Below are positions 51,440-59,914 of a stretch of DNA of 64,000 nt, piece by piece. Below the pieces are notes generated by a model, which was not told the origin of the DNA, ran no database searches, and was given only the letters and a program-made list of their open reading frames with translations. The position numbers and the translations under genes are program-made. The DNA is from Sinomonas sp. ASV322 (GTDB lineage: Bacteria; Actinomycetota; Actinomycetes; Actinomycetales; Micrococcaceae). The stretch spans positions 62,001 through 126,000 of the forward strand of contig NZ_JAVFJJ010000007.1 of NCBI RefSeq assembly GCF_030908245.1. Reading direction: 5' to 3'. How positions within the stretch are numbered: the first letter of the stretch is position 1; the number at the start of each line of letters is the position of its first letter.

Positions 51440-51474
51440 GGCGGGCGGGTGGCTGGGTGGGTTTGGTTGCGGGG

Positions 51475-52626
51475 CTAGAGCTGGACGGTGAGCGACTTCG
51501 CCGCGGCGGATTCCTCGACGGCGGCGAGGACGCGCTGGACCTGCAGTCCCTCCTCGAACGACGGCGACGGGGCGGCCCCGTCGCGGATCGCGGCAAGGAA
51601 GTCGCGGATCTGGTGCGTGAACGTGTGCTCCCAGCCGATGATGTGGCCCTGCGGCCACCACGCCCCCACGTACGGGTGCTCGGGCTCGGTCACGACGATC
51701 CGGCGGAAGCCCTGCTCGGCCGCCGGCGCGGCACCGTCGAGGAACTCGAGCTCGTTGAGCCGCTCGAGGTCGAACGCGAGGGCCCCCGCGGAGCCGTAGA
51801 CCTCGATCCGCAGCGAGTTCTTGCGGCCCAGAGCCACCCGCGAGACCTCGACCGAGGCCACCGCGCCCCCGGCGAGGGACAGCGTGGCCCACGCGGCGTC
51901 GTCGACCGTGACGTCCTCGACCCCGGACGGGCCGGGGCGCTGGCCCACGAAGGTGTGCAGGCGGCCCGAGGCCTCTGTGACGGTGTCCCCGAGCAGGAAC
52001 TGGACCTGGTCGATCGCGTGCGAGGCGATGTCTCCGAGCGCCCCGGACCCGGCGGTCTCCTTCCGCAGCCGCCACGTCATGGGCGAGGAGTCGTCGGCGA
52101 GCCAGTCCTGCAGGTACGACGCGCGGACCTCGCGGACCGTGCCGAGCCGCCCGTCCGCGATGAGCTGGCGCGCGTACGCGAGCGCGGGCACGCGCCGATA
52201 GTTGAAACCGACCATGGACTGCACCCCGCGGGCCCGGGCGGACTGAGCCGCGGCGACCATGCGCTCGGACTCGGCCATCGAGTTCGCGAGAGGCTTCTCC
52301 ACGAGCACGTGCTTGCCCGCCTCGAGCGCCGCGATCGCGATCTCGGCGTGCAGCCACCCCGGTGCGCAGATGTCCACGATATGCACATCATCCCGGGCGA
52401 TCACCTCGCGCCAGTCCGTCGCGGACTCCGCCCACCCGTACCGCGCCGCAGCCTCGGCGACCTCGACGGCGTTGCGGCCCACGAGCACGCGCTGCTCGAC
52501 CGCCGGGACGTCGAAGTACGCCGCGACATTCCGCCACGCCTGCGAATGGGCCTTGCCCATGAACGCGTACCCGATCGCGGCTACGCCCAGCGGCGCCGGG
52601 CCCACCCCGCTGCGGGGAGTGCTCAT
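51475..52626 (-). CDS. Gfo/Idh/MocA-family oxidoreductase (third of three)
   Basis: A 383-residue NAD(P)-dependent dehydrogenase: Rossmann start GVAAIGYAFMGKAHSQAWRN, the catalytic Lys motif HVLVEKPLANSM, VGFNYRRVPALAYAR, GDIASHAIDQVQFLLG and a C-terminal beta-sheet domain. Members oxidise hydroxyls of sugars or inositols. Its ATG overlaps the stop of the upstream Gfo/Idh gene (52623-52626). Substrate cannot be read from sequence. Confidence 0.88.
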   Translation of the reverse strand: MSTPRSGVGPAPLGVAAIGYAFMGKAHSQAWRNVAAYFDVPAVEQRVLVGRNAVEVAEAAARYGWAESATDWREVIARDDVHIVDICAPGWLHAEIAIAALEAGKHVLVEKPLANSMAESERMVAAAQSARARGVQSMVGFNYRRVPALAYARQLIADGRLGTVREVRASYLQDWLADDSSPMTWRLRKETAGSGALGDIASHAIDQVQFLLGDTVTEASGRLHTFVGQRPGPSGVEDVTVDDAAWATLSLAGGAVASVEVSRVALGRKNSLRIEVYGSAGALAFDLERLNELEFLDGAAPAAEQGFRRIVVTEPEHPYVGAWWPQGHIIGWEHTFTHQIRDFLAAIRDGAAPSPSFEEGLQVQRVLAAVEESAAAKSLTVQL

Positions 52627-53741
52627 GCGAGCACCTCGTCGAGGGTCGGCTCCTCAGGGGCCCAGTCCTCGGGGAGCGGCGTGGACGACGGCGCCGAGCT
52701 GGCGACGTCGATGAACGTCCCCGAGTCGATGGACTCGGAGATCGAGACCATGGTGTCGAGAACGTGGTACGCGAGCTGGCCCGTGGCCCGGTGGGGCTGG
52801 TCGGCGCGGATCGAGCGGGCCATGTCGAGCACGCCCATCCCGCGTCCGTTCGCGGGCCCCGTGGTCGGGATGGCGGTCCATTCCTCGTCTCCGGCCCGGC
52901 GGATCTGCAGCTCGCCGTCGAAGTAGTTCGGGTCCGGGATGAGGAGCGTGGCCTCGGAGCCCGAGAGCTCGAAGTACCCGGCCTTCGCGAACGGGGACTG
53001 GAAGCTGTAGATGCCGTGTGCCGAGCCGCCGCCCTCGAACTGCACCTGGGCGCTCACGTGGGTGGGCACCTCGACGACGAACTCCTCGCCTGCCTTGGGG
53101 CCTGAGACGACCGTGCGCACGTCCTTCGACTTCGAGCCGACGGCGGCCACGCGGCGCGCGCTGCCGAACGTCTGGACGAGGGCCGTGAGGTAGTAGGGCC
53201 CCATGTCGAAGAGCGGGCCCGCGCCGTGCTGGAACAGGAACGCGGGGTTCGGGTGCCACAGGTCGGGGCCGGCGTACTGGAAGACGGTCTGCGCCGTGAG
53301 CGGGACGCCGATGTCGCCGCGCTCGATGATCCGCCGGGCCGTCTGGAGGCCCGCCCCCAGGAAGGTGTCGGGGGCGCACCCAAGCCGGATCCCGGCGTCG
53401 TCCGCTTCCGCCAGGAGCGCAAGCCCGCTTTCGCGGTCGAGGGAGAACGGTTTCTCGCTCCACACGTGCTTGCCGGCGCGCACGGCGGCCGTCGCGACCT
53501 CGACGTGAGCGGCCGGGATCGTGAGGTTCACGATGATGTCCACGTCCGGGTGGCCGAGCGCGAGCTCGGGGGCGCCGTGCTCGGCGATGCCGTACTCCTC
53601 GGCGCGGGCCTTGGCCGCCTCGGGGAACAGGTCCGCGATGACGTGGACCTTGAGGTCCGGGAACTTCGTGAGGTTGTCGAGGTACTGCGTGCTGATGTTG
53701 CCCGCGCCGATGACGGCGACGCCAACCGGACCGCGGCTCAT
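52623..53741 (-). CDS. Gfo/Idh/MocA-family oxidoreductase (second of three)
   Basis: A 372-residue dehydrogenase: GVAVIGAGNISTQYLDNL, VNLTIPAAHVEV, HVWSEKPFSLD (catalytic Lys), GCAPDTFLGAG and FDMGPYYLTALVQTFG. The C-terminal substrate domain is full length. Both ends overlap neighbours by four bases (isomerase upstream, Gfo/Idh downstream), showing tight coupling. Start at 53741 (MSRGPVG) is fixed by that overlap. Confidence 0.88.
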   Translation of the reverse strand: MSRGPVGVAVIGAGNISTQYLDNLTKFPDLKVHVIADLFPEAAKARAEEYGIAEHGAPELALGHPDVDIIVNLTIPAAHVEVATAAVRAGKHVWSEKPFSLDRESGLALLAEADDAGIRLGCAPDTFLGAGLQTARRIIERGDIGVPLTAQTVFQYAGPDLWHPNPAFLFQHGAGPLFDMGPYYLTALVQTFGSARRVAAVGSKSKDVRTVVSGPKAGEEFVVEVPTHVSAQVQFEGGGSAHGIYSFQSPFAKAGYFELSGSEATLLIPDPNYFDGELQIRRAGDEEWTAIPTTGPANGRGMGVLDMARSIRADQPHRATGQLAYHVLDTMVSISESIDSGTFIDVASSAPSSTPLPEDWAPEEPTLDEVLA

Positions 53742-54529
53742 CGAGCCACCTCCTGAGCTCCAGCGCCGGCCTTGAGGTAGCGCAGCGAGCCCGCGACGCC
53801 GTCGAAGATGTCGCCCGCGAAGCCGTCGAACTCGACGACGCCGACCTCGAGCCCCTTCGCCGCGGCGATGACGCCCCAAACATCGATCTCGCCCTGGCCA
53901 GCCGGCAGCTGGGTCGCCTTGAGCGCGTCGTAGTCGAGTTCTTCGAGGGAGACGCTGCCGAGGTCGCGCACCGGCCCGTCCTTGATGTGGATCGCGATGA
54001 CGCGCTCGCCAAGCCGTTCGAGCAGCGCAGCCGGGTTCTCGCCGCCCATCGCGACCCAGTAGGTGTCGACCTCGAGGACGAGCTCGGGGTCCAGGAGCGA
54101 GGCGAAGTACTCGAGCGCGGTGGTGCCCTCGATCTTCGACGTGATCTCCCAGTAGTGGTTGTGGTAGCCGACGCGGATGCCGTGCTCGGCGCCCTTCTTC
54201 GCGGCGTCATTGAGGCGCTCCGCGATGGCACGCACCGAGTCCGCGTCCTGCCATTGCTCGGCCGGGATGAACGGGTCGATCACGGTACCGATGCCAAGGC
54301 GCTTCGCGGCGGCGAAGATCTCGTCCTGATCGGCCGAGAGGAGGGGTGCGTGGCCGGTCGGAGCCGTGACGCCGTTGTCGGCGAAGGCCTGGGCGAGCTC
54401 GTCGGCACGGGCCGCGAAGTTGTACGGCTCGACCTGGGTGTAGCCGATCTCGGCGAGCCGCCGGATCGCTCCCGGCAGATCGGCCTCGATCGCGTCGCGG
54501 ACGGTGTAGAGCTGGACTGAATAGGACAT
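53738..54529 (-). CDS. Sugar phosphate isomerase/epimerase-type TIM-barrel enzyme
   Basis: A 263-residue barrel of the same superfamily as the protein at 50339 but shorter. Ligand motifs: RVGYHNHYWE, LVLEVDTYWVAMGG, AIHIKDG and VGVVEFDGF. It starts SYSVQLYTVRDAIEADLPGA like IolE/hexulose-type isomerases. Follows the permease gene after 59 bases; overlaps the next dehydrogenase. Probably isomerises, cleaves or dehydrates an oxidised sugar. Confidence 0.83.
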   Translation of the reverse strand: MSYSVQLYTVRDAIEADLPGAIRRLAEIGYTQVEPYNFAARADELAQAFADNGVTAPTGHAPLLSADQDEIFAAAKRLGIGTVIDPFIPAEQWQDADSVRAIAERLNDAAKKGAEHGIRVGYHNHYWEITSKIEGTTALEYFASLLDPELVLEVDTYWVAMGGENPAALLERLGERVIAIHIKDGPVRDLGSVSLEELDYDALKATQLPAGQGEIDVWGVIAAAKGLEVGVVEFDGFAGDIFDGVAGSLRYLKAGAGAQEVAR

Positions 54530-54588
54530 GCGGAACAGTTTCCTCTTTGGGGTGGGTGGGAGGGTAGATGGGTCCGTGGAAGAGCGTT

Positions 54589-55476
54589 TCAGCGGCCCGC
54601 GAGGGAGCCGCCGATGCCGCCGACGCTGAAGTACTTGTTGAGGGCGGCGAAGACGATGATGGGTGGGAGCATCATGACGACGGCGAGGGCCATGACGGAG
54701 CCCCAATCGGTCGCGTTCTGCTGGAAGAAGGACTGCACGCCGACGGGGAGGGTGAAGACCTCGTTCGAGCGGAGGAAGACGATCGCGACGAGGTAGTCGT
54801 TCCACGCGAGGAGGAACGCGAAGATCGCGGTCGAGAGGACGCCGGGGAGGCTGTTGCGGAGCACGACCTTCGTGAACGAGCCGAACACCGAACAGCCGTC
54901 GATCCAGGACGCTTCTTCGAGGCTGGCCGGGATGGAGTCGAAGTAGGCGGCCATCATCCAGGTGGCAACCGCCATGGTCGAGGCGACGTAGACGATCGTG
55001 ATGCCGAGCAGGTTGTCCGCGAGGCCGAGGTTCGCGAAGAGGATGAACAGCGGCACGATCGAGGTGATGATCGGCAGGGACTGCATGACGAACAGCAGCA
55101 GCGAGTAGCCCGAGACAGCCTTGGAGCGTCCGCGGGAGAGGACGTAGCCCGCGGGCGCGGCGACGGCGACGGAGACGACGACGGTCGCCATCGTGACCAT
55201 GAGGCTGTTCCCGAGCCAGGTTCCGGCGAGGGTCTTGTCGAAGACGCTCGCGAAGTTCTCGAAGGTCAGCCCGGTCGTGGTGCTTGCCGCCGCGGGCGTG
55301 AAGGCGAGGACGACGACGGCGAAGATCGGCACGAGGACGACGGCGGTGATTGCGAGGATGAGCGCGAAGCGCCACCAGCGCCCGCGGAGGTCGGCTTCCG
55401 ATACCGTACGGCGCTTCCGCGGCCCTGCGGTTGAAACGACTGCAGGCTCGGCGTGGGTGTGCAGGACGGTGCTCAT
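54589..55476 (-). CDS. Sugar ABC transporter permease (MalG type)
   Basis: A 295-residue permease with six membrane segments and the EAA loop SLEEASWIDGCSVFGSFTKV; a conserved LPVGVQSFF region follows. CUT1-family inner permease, pairing with the overlapping MalF-type gene to carry sugar through the membrane. In the 54530-54588 gap the minus strand reads GAAACGCTCTTCC, which resembles half of a LacI-type operator. Confidence 0.92.
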   Translation of the reverse strand: MSTVLHTHAEPAVVSTAGPRKRRTVSEADLRGRWWRFALILAITAVVLVPIFAVVVLAFTPAAASTTTGLTFENFASVFDKTLAGTWLGNSLMVTMATVVVSVAVAAPAGYVLSRGRSKAVSGYSLLLFVMQSLPIITSIVPLFILFANLGLADNLLGITIVYVASTMAVATWMMAAYFDSIPASLEEASWIDGCSVFGSFTKVVLRNSLPGVLSTAIFAFLLAWNDYLVAIVFLRSNEVFTLPVGVQSFFQQNATDWGSVMALAVVMMLPPIIVFAALNKYFSVGGIGGSLAGR

Positions 55477-56432
55477 TCGACGCTCGACTTTCGGATCTGG
55501 CGGTACAGGATGGTGGAGATGATCACGAGGGTGAGGGTCATGAGGAACGCGATCGCGACGCCGGGGCCTGTCTGGAAGTCCTGGAAGACCTTGCGGTAGG
55601 CATAGACGACGAGGGAGGTGGTGGCGTCGACGGGGCCGCCGCCGGTGAGGAGGTAGATCGTGGGGAAGTCGTTGACGCAGAAGATCGTCATGAGGATCCA
55701 CGAGATGTAGGTCGAGCGGGCGGTCAGCGGCAGGGTGATGCCCGTGAACTGCTGCCAGCGCGTTGCGCCGTCCATGCTCGCGGCCTCGTAGACGGTGTTG
55801 TCCACGCTTGTGAGGGCGGAGGCGGACATCATCATCATGAACGGGAAGCTGATCCAAACCTTGAACACGCACACGGTGACCTGGGCGAGGGTGGGGTCGG
55901 CGAGGAAGAGCGGCGTGCCGAGGCCGAGGGCGTTGAAGAGGGCGCTCGTGGGGCTCCCGGGGGAGGCGACGAGCCAGTTCCACGACGTCGACGAGACGAC
56001 GATCGGCACCACCCAGGGCAGGAGCAGGAGGACCTTGAAGAAGCCTCTCGCGGGGATCCGCGTGCGCAGGAGGAGCGCGAGGCCGAGCCCGACGGACCAC
56101 GAGCCGAAGACGCCGACGATCGTGAACACGATCGTGAACTGGACGGCCTTCCAGAACGCGGCGGACGCGAGGACTTCGGTGAAGTTCGCGAAGCCGACGA
56201 AGTCGCCCGCCTCGATGAGGGAGCCGTTGTGGGTGGCCTGGATCGCGGCGTAGACGAGCGGGTAGCCGTTGATGAGCAGGAGGAGCAGGACCGAGGGCAG
56301 GATGAGCCAGAAGTAGGTCTTCGTGGTCTGCGAGCTCAGCCTGCTGGCACGGTTGCGGGCCGGGCGGCCCGGCCCGCCGGGGGCGAGGCCCCGGCGGGCT
56401 CGGGCGAGCCCCGTGTCAGTCGTGGTGGTCAC
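55473..56432 (-). CDS. Sugar ABC transporter permease (MalF type)
   Basis: A 319-residue permease with six membrane segments starting FWLILPSVLLLLLINGYPLV and an EAA loop YEAASMDGATRWQQFTGITL. Its stop overlaps the MalG-type gene. The operon has no ATP-binding subunit, so a shared ATPase such as an MsiK-type protein encoded elsewhere must drive it. Confidence 0.92.
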   Translation of the reverse strand: MTTTTDTGLARARRGLAPGGPGRPARNRASRLSSQTTKTYFWLILPSVLLLLLINGYPLVYAAIQATHNGSLIEAGDFVGFANFTEVLASAAFWKAVQFTIVFTIVGVFGSWSVGLGLALLLRTRIPARGFFKVLLLLPWVVPIVVSSTSWNWLVASPGSPTSALFNALGLGTPLFLADPTLAQVTVCVFKVWISFPFMMMMSASALTSVDNTVYEAASMDGATRWQQFTGITLPLTARSTYISWILMTIFCVNDFPTIYLLTGGGPVDATTSLVVYAYRKVFQDFQTGPGVAIAFLMTLTLVIISTILYRQIRKSSVE

Positions 56433-56445
56433 GGGGTGCCTCCTA

Positions 56446-57786
56446 CTAGGACTTGACGACGGACTTGAGCCCGTCTTCGAAGGCCTTGAGCGCGGTCTTC
56501 GCGTCGCCCTTGCCGGAAAGCACGGTCTGGGCGAACTGCGTGAGGGCCTGGCCGCCGTCGAGCACCGCGGTGTTGGCCGAGAGCTTCGTCCCGCGAGAGG
56601 CGAACGTCTTCGCGATCGGCTGCCATTCCTTGATGATCTTGACGTTGTTCGGGTCCGACGTGAACTCGGGGAGCTCGGTGATCGACTTGAACACGGGCAG
56701 CGCGTTCATCTGCTTCTGCTTCCAGAGTTCCTTGATCTGGCCGAGGTACGCGACGAGGAACGCCTCCGAGGAGTCCTGCGACGGGGTGTTCTTGTACATC
56801 ATGATGTTGTTCGGGAACACGAGCGTGCCCTTGTCCCCGTGCGGCCCGGACACGACCGGGGCGACCTGGAGGTCGCCGGACGTGTCGCCCACGCGGTTGG
56901 TCAGGCCCGCCACGTGGAGGCCGTAGGCGCCCTTCGTCTTGTCCTTCCACTGCGCGTCGTGGTTGTCCTGCGTGTAGCTCACCGCGGCGGGGTCGATGAT
57001 GCCGTTCGAGTAGAGCTCGTACAGGAACTCGATGGCTTCGATGTTGCGGTCGTTCACGACGTCGATCTGGCCATCTGTGCCCCACACGCCGCCGCCGTTG
57101 TTGACCATCGTCTGGACCACGAGGTGGTTGCCCATGAAGTTGCCCGCACCCGCACCGGTCACGAATCCGCCGGCGCCGATCTTCTTGAGCGCCTTGCCGG
57201 CCTCGAGGATGCCCTTCCAATCGGTCGGGGCCGCGACGCCAGCCTTGTCGAAGAGGGACTTGCGGTACCACATGACGCGCATGTCGAGCTGCCACGGGAC
57301 GGCGACGTAGCCCTTGTCCGACTTGAACGGGTCGAGCACCCCGGGCAGGAAGTCGTCGTACTGGCCGTTCTTCTTGAGGGCGTCGATGACCTTGTCGGCG
57401 TACGCGATCGCGCCCTGCTGCTCGAACTGGAACGCCTGGAAGCCGCCACCCGTCGAGACGGCGGGGCCGGTCTTGGACGCGATCGCCGAGGAGAACGTCT
57501 GGTAGAAGTTGTTCCACTGGATGATCTGGTAGCTCGCCTTGAGGTTGCTGCCGGTCGGCGCGTAGCCCTCGACGATCTTCTTCGCCGCGTCGTTGTAGGC
57601 GGGCGTTCCCCACGGCATGTCCCAGAACTTGATCGCGTCGCCGCCTCCGCTCTTCGATGCGGAGCCGCCGCCGCATGCGGCGAGGGCGGGGACGGCCGCG
57701 GCTGCGGCCGCGAGGCCGAGAAAGCCCCTCCGGGAGAACGGCTGGCGGGAGAACGGCTGCCGGGACAACGGGCGCGAAGAGGTCAT
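56446..57786 (-). CDS. Sugar ABC transporter substrate-binding lipoprotein
   Basis: A 446-residue solute-binding protein of the CUT1 type. N-terminus has twin arginines (FSRRGFLGLAAAAAAVPALA) and a lipobox LAACGGG, so it is anchored outside the membrane, probably after Tat export. Later segments KFWDMPWGTPAYNDAAKK and VPWQLDMRVMWYRKSLFDKA are typical of sugar-binding proteins. Repeated residues SRQPF at the start come from a short DNA duplication (about 57735-57770). GAAGGA precedes the ATG. Confidence 0.92.
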   Translation of the reverse strand: MTSSRPLSRQPFSRQPFSRRGFLGLAAAAAAVPALAACGGGSASKSGGGDAIKFWDMPWGTPAYNDAAKKIVEGYAPTGSNLKASYQIIQWNNFYQTFSSAIASKTGPAVSTGGGFQAFQFEQQGAIAYADKVIDALKKNGQYDDFLPGVLDPFKSDKGYVAVPWQLDMRVMWYRKSLFDKAGVAAPTDWKGILEAGKALKKIGAGGFVTGAGAGNFMGNHLVVQTMVNNGGGVWGTDGQIDVVNDRNIEAIEFLYELYSNGIIDPAAVSYTQDNHDAQWKDKTKGAYGLHVAGLTNRVGDTSGDLQVAPVVSGPHGDKGTLVFPNNIMMYKNTPSQDSSEAFLVAYLGQIKELWKQKQMNALPVFKSITELPEFTSDPNNVKIIKEWQPIAKTFASRGTKLSANTAVLDGGQALTQFAQTVLSGKGDAKTALKAFEDGLKSVVKS

Positions 57787-57837
57787 AGCTGGTCCTTCAT
57801 CTTTGAGGGTGGGTGGGGCAGGAAAAAGCGCTTCGCT

Positions 57838-58617
57838 TCAGCCGAGAGCGGCGGCGGCGAGAGGGGTAAGGCGGTGAAGCTCGGCGATGTCGCCGGAGAT
57901 GGTGTCCCCGGCGGCGATTGCCACGGCCCGCCGCCAGCTTGCGCGGCGGGAAGTTTCCCAGAGCGTCGGGAGGAGGCGTTCGCCGTCCCGAGCGACGACC
58001 CGGATTTCGGCCGGAGCGGCCGTGTCTGGGCTGGGCACGACGGCGGTGAGCCCGCCGTCGTCGGTCAGGATCCGCAGCCGCAGGCTTGCCGACGCGGCGT
58101 CCGTGACAACGAGTGAGAGGGCGAGCGGGGCGCCCGAGCGGGTCCCGCCCGCGAGGTGCCAACTGTTCGCGCCGCGGTGCAGCGAGCGCAGGGAGGCAGG
58201 CTCGCCGGCGACGCGGTCGACGGCGACGAGCACGTCGAGCAGCGCGGCGTCGAGGTCCGTGCCGCTCGGCACGGCGAGGGTTGCCTCGGCGAGCACGGCG
58301 CTTTCGCGCAGCGGCGCGGCGGCGTCGGCTGCGGCGAGGACACCCGGATTTGCGGCGAAGTCCCACGCGAGCACGACGCGCGGCGCGGTCTCACTCGCAA
58401 GGGCCGCGACGCCGTCGTCCGTCTGAGGCGAGCCGACGACGACGGCGAGCGCTCCGCCGTCGGCCGCCTCCATCGCACGCTGTGCCCACCCGGGCGAGCC
58501 GGCGACGGCCGCGAGCTGGGCGGGCCCGTCGCCAACCGGTGAGAGCGAAAGCGGCAGGGACGCGACGATTTCGGCGAGGCCCGCCGTATGCGTCGTGTCG
58601 ACGGAAAAAGCGCTCAT
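57838..58617 (-). CDS. Hypothetical protein of sugar operon
   Basis: A 259-residue Ala/Leu-rich protein with no membrane segment and no recognised family. It resembles small accessory proteins found beside Gfo/Idh genes: AQLAAVAGSPGWAQRAMEAA, ANSWHLAGGTRSGAPLALSL and WETSRRASWRRAVAIAAGD are the most distinctive segments. Its ATG overlaps the stop of the first Gfo/Idh gene. Palindromic AAGCGCTT lies right after its stop (57829-57836), before the binding-protein gene. Confidence 0.6.
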   Translation of the reverse strand: MSAFSVDTTHTAGLAEIVASLPLSLSPVGDGPAQLAAVAGSPGWAQRAMEAADGGALAVVVGSPQTDDGVAALASETAPRVVLAWDFAANPGVLAAADAAAPLRESAVLAEATLAVPSGTDLDAALLDVLVAVDRVAGEPASLRSLHRGANSWHLAGGTRSGAPLALSLVVTDAASASLRLRILTDDGGLTAVVPSPDTAAPAEIRVVARDGERLLPTLWETSRRASWRRAVAIAAGDTISGDIAELHRLTPLAAAALG

Positions 58618-59714
58618 GCTGCGGCCTCCAGGACGTGGGCCCGCGCTCCGTCGGCGATCGCGAGGGCGAAGCGGAGGTCGTCGATGAGCGTCGCGGCGTC
58701 CGGGGCCTGCTCGGTTCCGCGGACGATCCCGGCGATCCGCCGCCACTCGCCCTCGTAGCCGTTGCAGCCGAAGGGGCCGGCGACCGTCGTCTGGTCGGCG
58801 GTCGTGAACTCGGCGACCGCCGAACCCGCCTGAACGTACGACGGCGTGAACGTCACCTTGAGGGTCGAGTCCGGGCCGATGGCCTCGAACGTCCAGTCGG
58901 GCTTCCAGGTCGCGTTCATCGCCGCGGTCAGCTCGATCGTGCGGCCGCCCGCCTGCAGGAGGAAGACGTAGCCGAACGGGCGGACGATCTCGGCATGGAG
59001 CACCTCGAGGTCGTCGAAGCGCGGCACGAAGCGGCGCACGATCGGCAGGTCGTGGATCGCGAGGCCCAGGACGCCGCCCTCGAGCATCGTGGCCACGACT
59101 GCCAAGTCGGAAAGGTCCGGCTCGGGGCGGGAGGGGTGGGTGAGAGGAGGGCGGGTAGGGCCGGGAGGGCGGGTGAAAACTTGAGTCGCGAAGTCCTCGA
59201 ACCGGGCGTTTGGCGGGAGGACGACCGAGGAGCGCAGCGTGTGTGCGGTCTCGGGGAGGTCGCCCATGAGCTGCTCGGCGGCGAGCCAGCCCGGATCGAA
59301 CGTGTGCATCGCGCCGACGACGATCGGCACGCCCGTCTCGTCGGAGACGGCAGCGATCTCTGCCGCCTCCTCGCCGGAGACCGCGAACGGCTTCTCGCAC
59401 AGGACGGCCTTCTTGCCGGCTCGGCACGCGGCGATGACCTGCGTGGCATGGAACTTGTGCGGGCTGCAGATCGCGACGACCTCGACGCGCGGGTCGGCGA
59501 GCAGTTCCTCCATGGACGTCGAGTGGCGGGCTCCTGCGCGGGCGGCCACGTCGGCGGCGACTCCGCCGTCGACATCCATGACGTGCGCGACCGCGAAGAG
59601 ATCCGTGAGCCGCGCGAGGCTCGGAAGGTGGATCGCCTGCGTCACCGGCCCCGCACCGAGGAAGCCGACGCCGATGAGCGGCGAGCCGTCCTCGGTGTGA
59701 GTCGTGTGGGGCAT
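58614..59714 (-). CDS. Gfo/Idh/MocA-family oxidoreductase (first of three)
   Basis: A 366-residue dehydrogenase opening the operon: GVGFLGAGPVTQAIHLPSLA, VAICSPHKFHATQ, AVLCEKPFAVSGEEA (catalytic Lys), VVGAMHTFDPGW and a C-terminal domain containing GLAIHDLPIVRRFVP. An insert rich in Pro/Arg/Thr (about residues 182-200, coded by 59115-59170) is unusual for the family. Divergent from the ROK regulator. Confidence 0.85.
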   Translation of the reverse strand: MPHTTHTEDGSPLIGVGFLGAGPVTQAIHLPSLARLTDLFAVAHVMDVDGGVAADVAARAGARHSTSMEELLADPRVEVVAICSPHKFHATQVIAACRAGKKAVLCEKPFAVSGEEAAEIAAVSDETGVPIVVGAMHTFDPGWLAAEQLMGDLPETAHTLRSSVVLPPNARFEDFATQVFTRPPGPTRPPLTHPSRPEPDLSDLAVVATMLEGGVLGLAIHDLPIVRRFVPRFDDLEVLHAEIVRPFGYVFLLQAGGRTIELTAAMNATWKPDWTFEAIGPDSTLKVTFTPSYVQAGSAVAEFTTADQTTVAGPFGCNGYEGEWRRIAGIVRGTEQAPDAATLIDDLRFALAIADGARAHVLEAAA

Positions 59715-59823
59715 CGATGCTCCTGGGGTGGGTTCTGTAGCGCGGGTGGGCTTTGAATCGGGTGGGTTCTGTGGCTCGGGCGTTCCGTGTCGGTGTGAGC
59801 TGGTTCACTAGGAGCGTAGAGGG

Positions 59824-59849
59824 ACTTTTGACGAGACGCAAGCAAAAGT
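59824..59849. promoter_or_regulatory. Candidate ROK operator in divergent space
   Basis: ACTTTTG (59824-59830) and CAAAAGT (59843-59849) are perfect inverted repeats 12 bases apart; a third TCTTTTGATC follows near 59868. They occupy the 200-base space between the sugar operon and the ROK gene, in an AT-rich patch. Repressor assignment is inferred. Confidence 0.55.
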
Positions 59850-59914
59850 TGTGAAGTCTGTGGTTGTCTTTTGATCTATGGCTTCGATTAAGCCCGTATG
59901 GGAGACTTTCGTCC

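Noticed and set aside
57787-57837. LacI-type operator AAGCGCTT before the binding-protein gene
   Set aside because: Only a single half-strength palindrome; no LacI regulator is encoded nearby, so it is mentioned within other entries but not called as a site.
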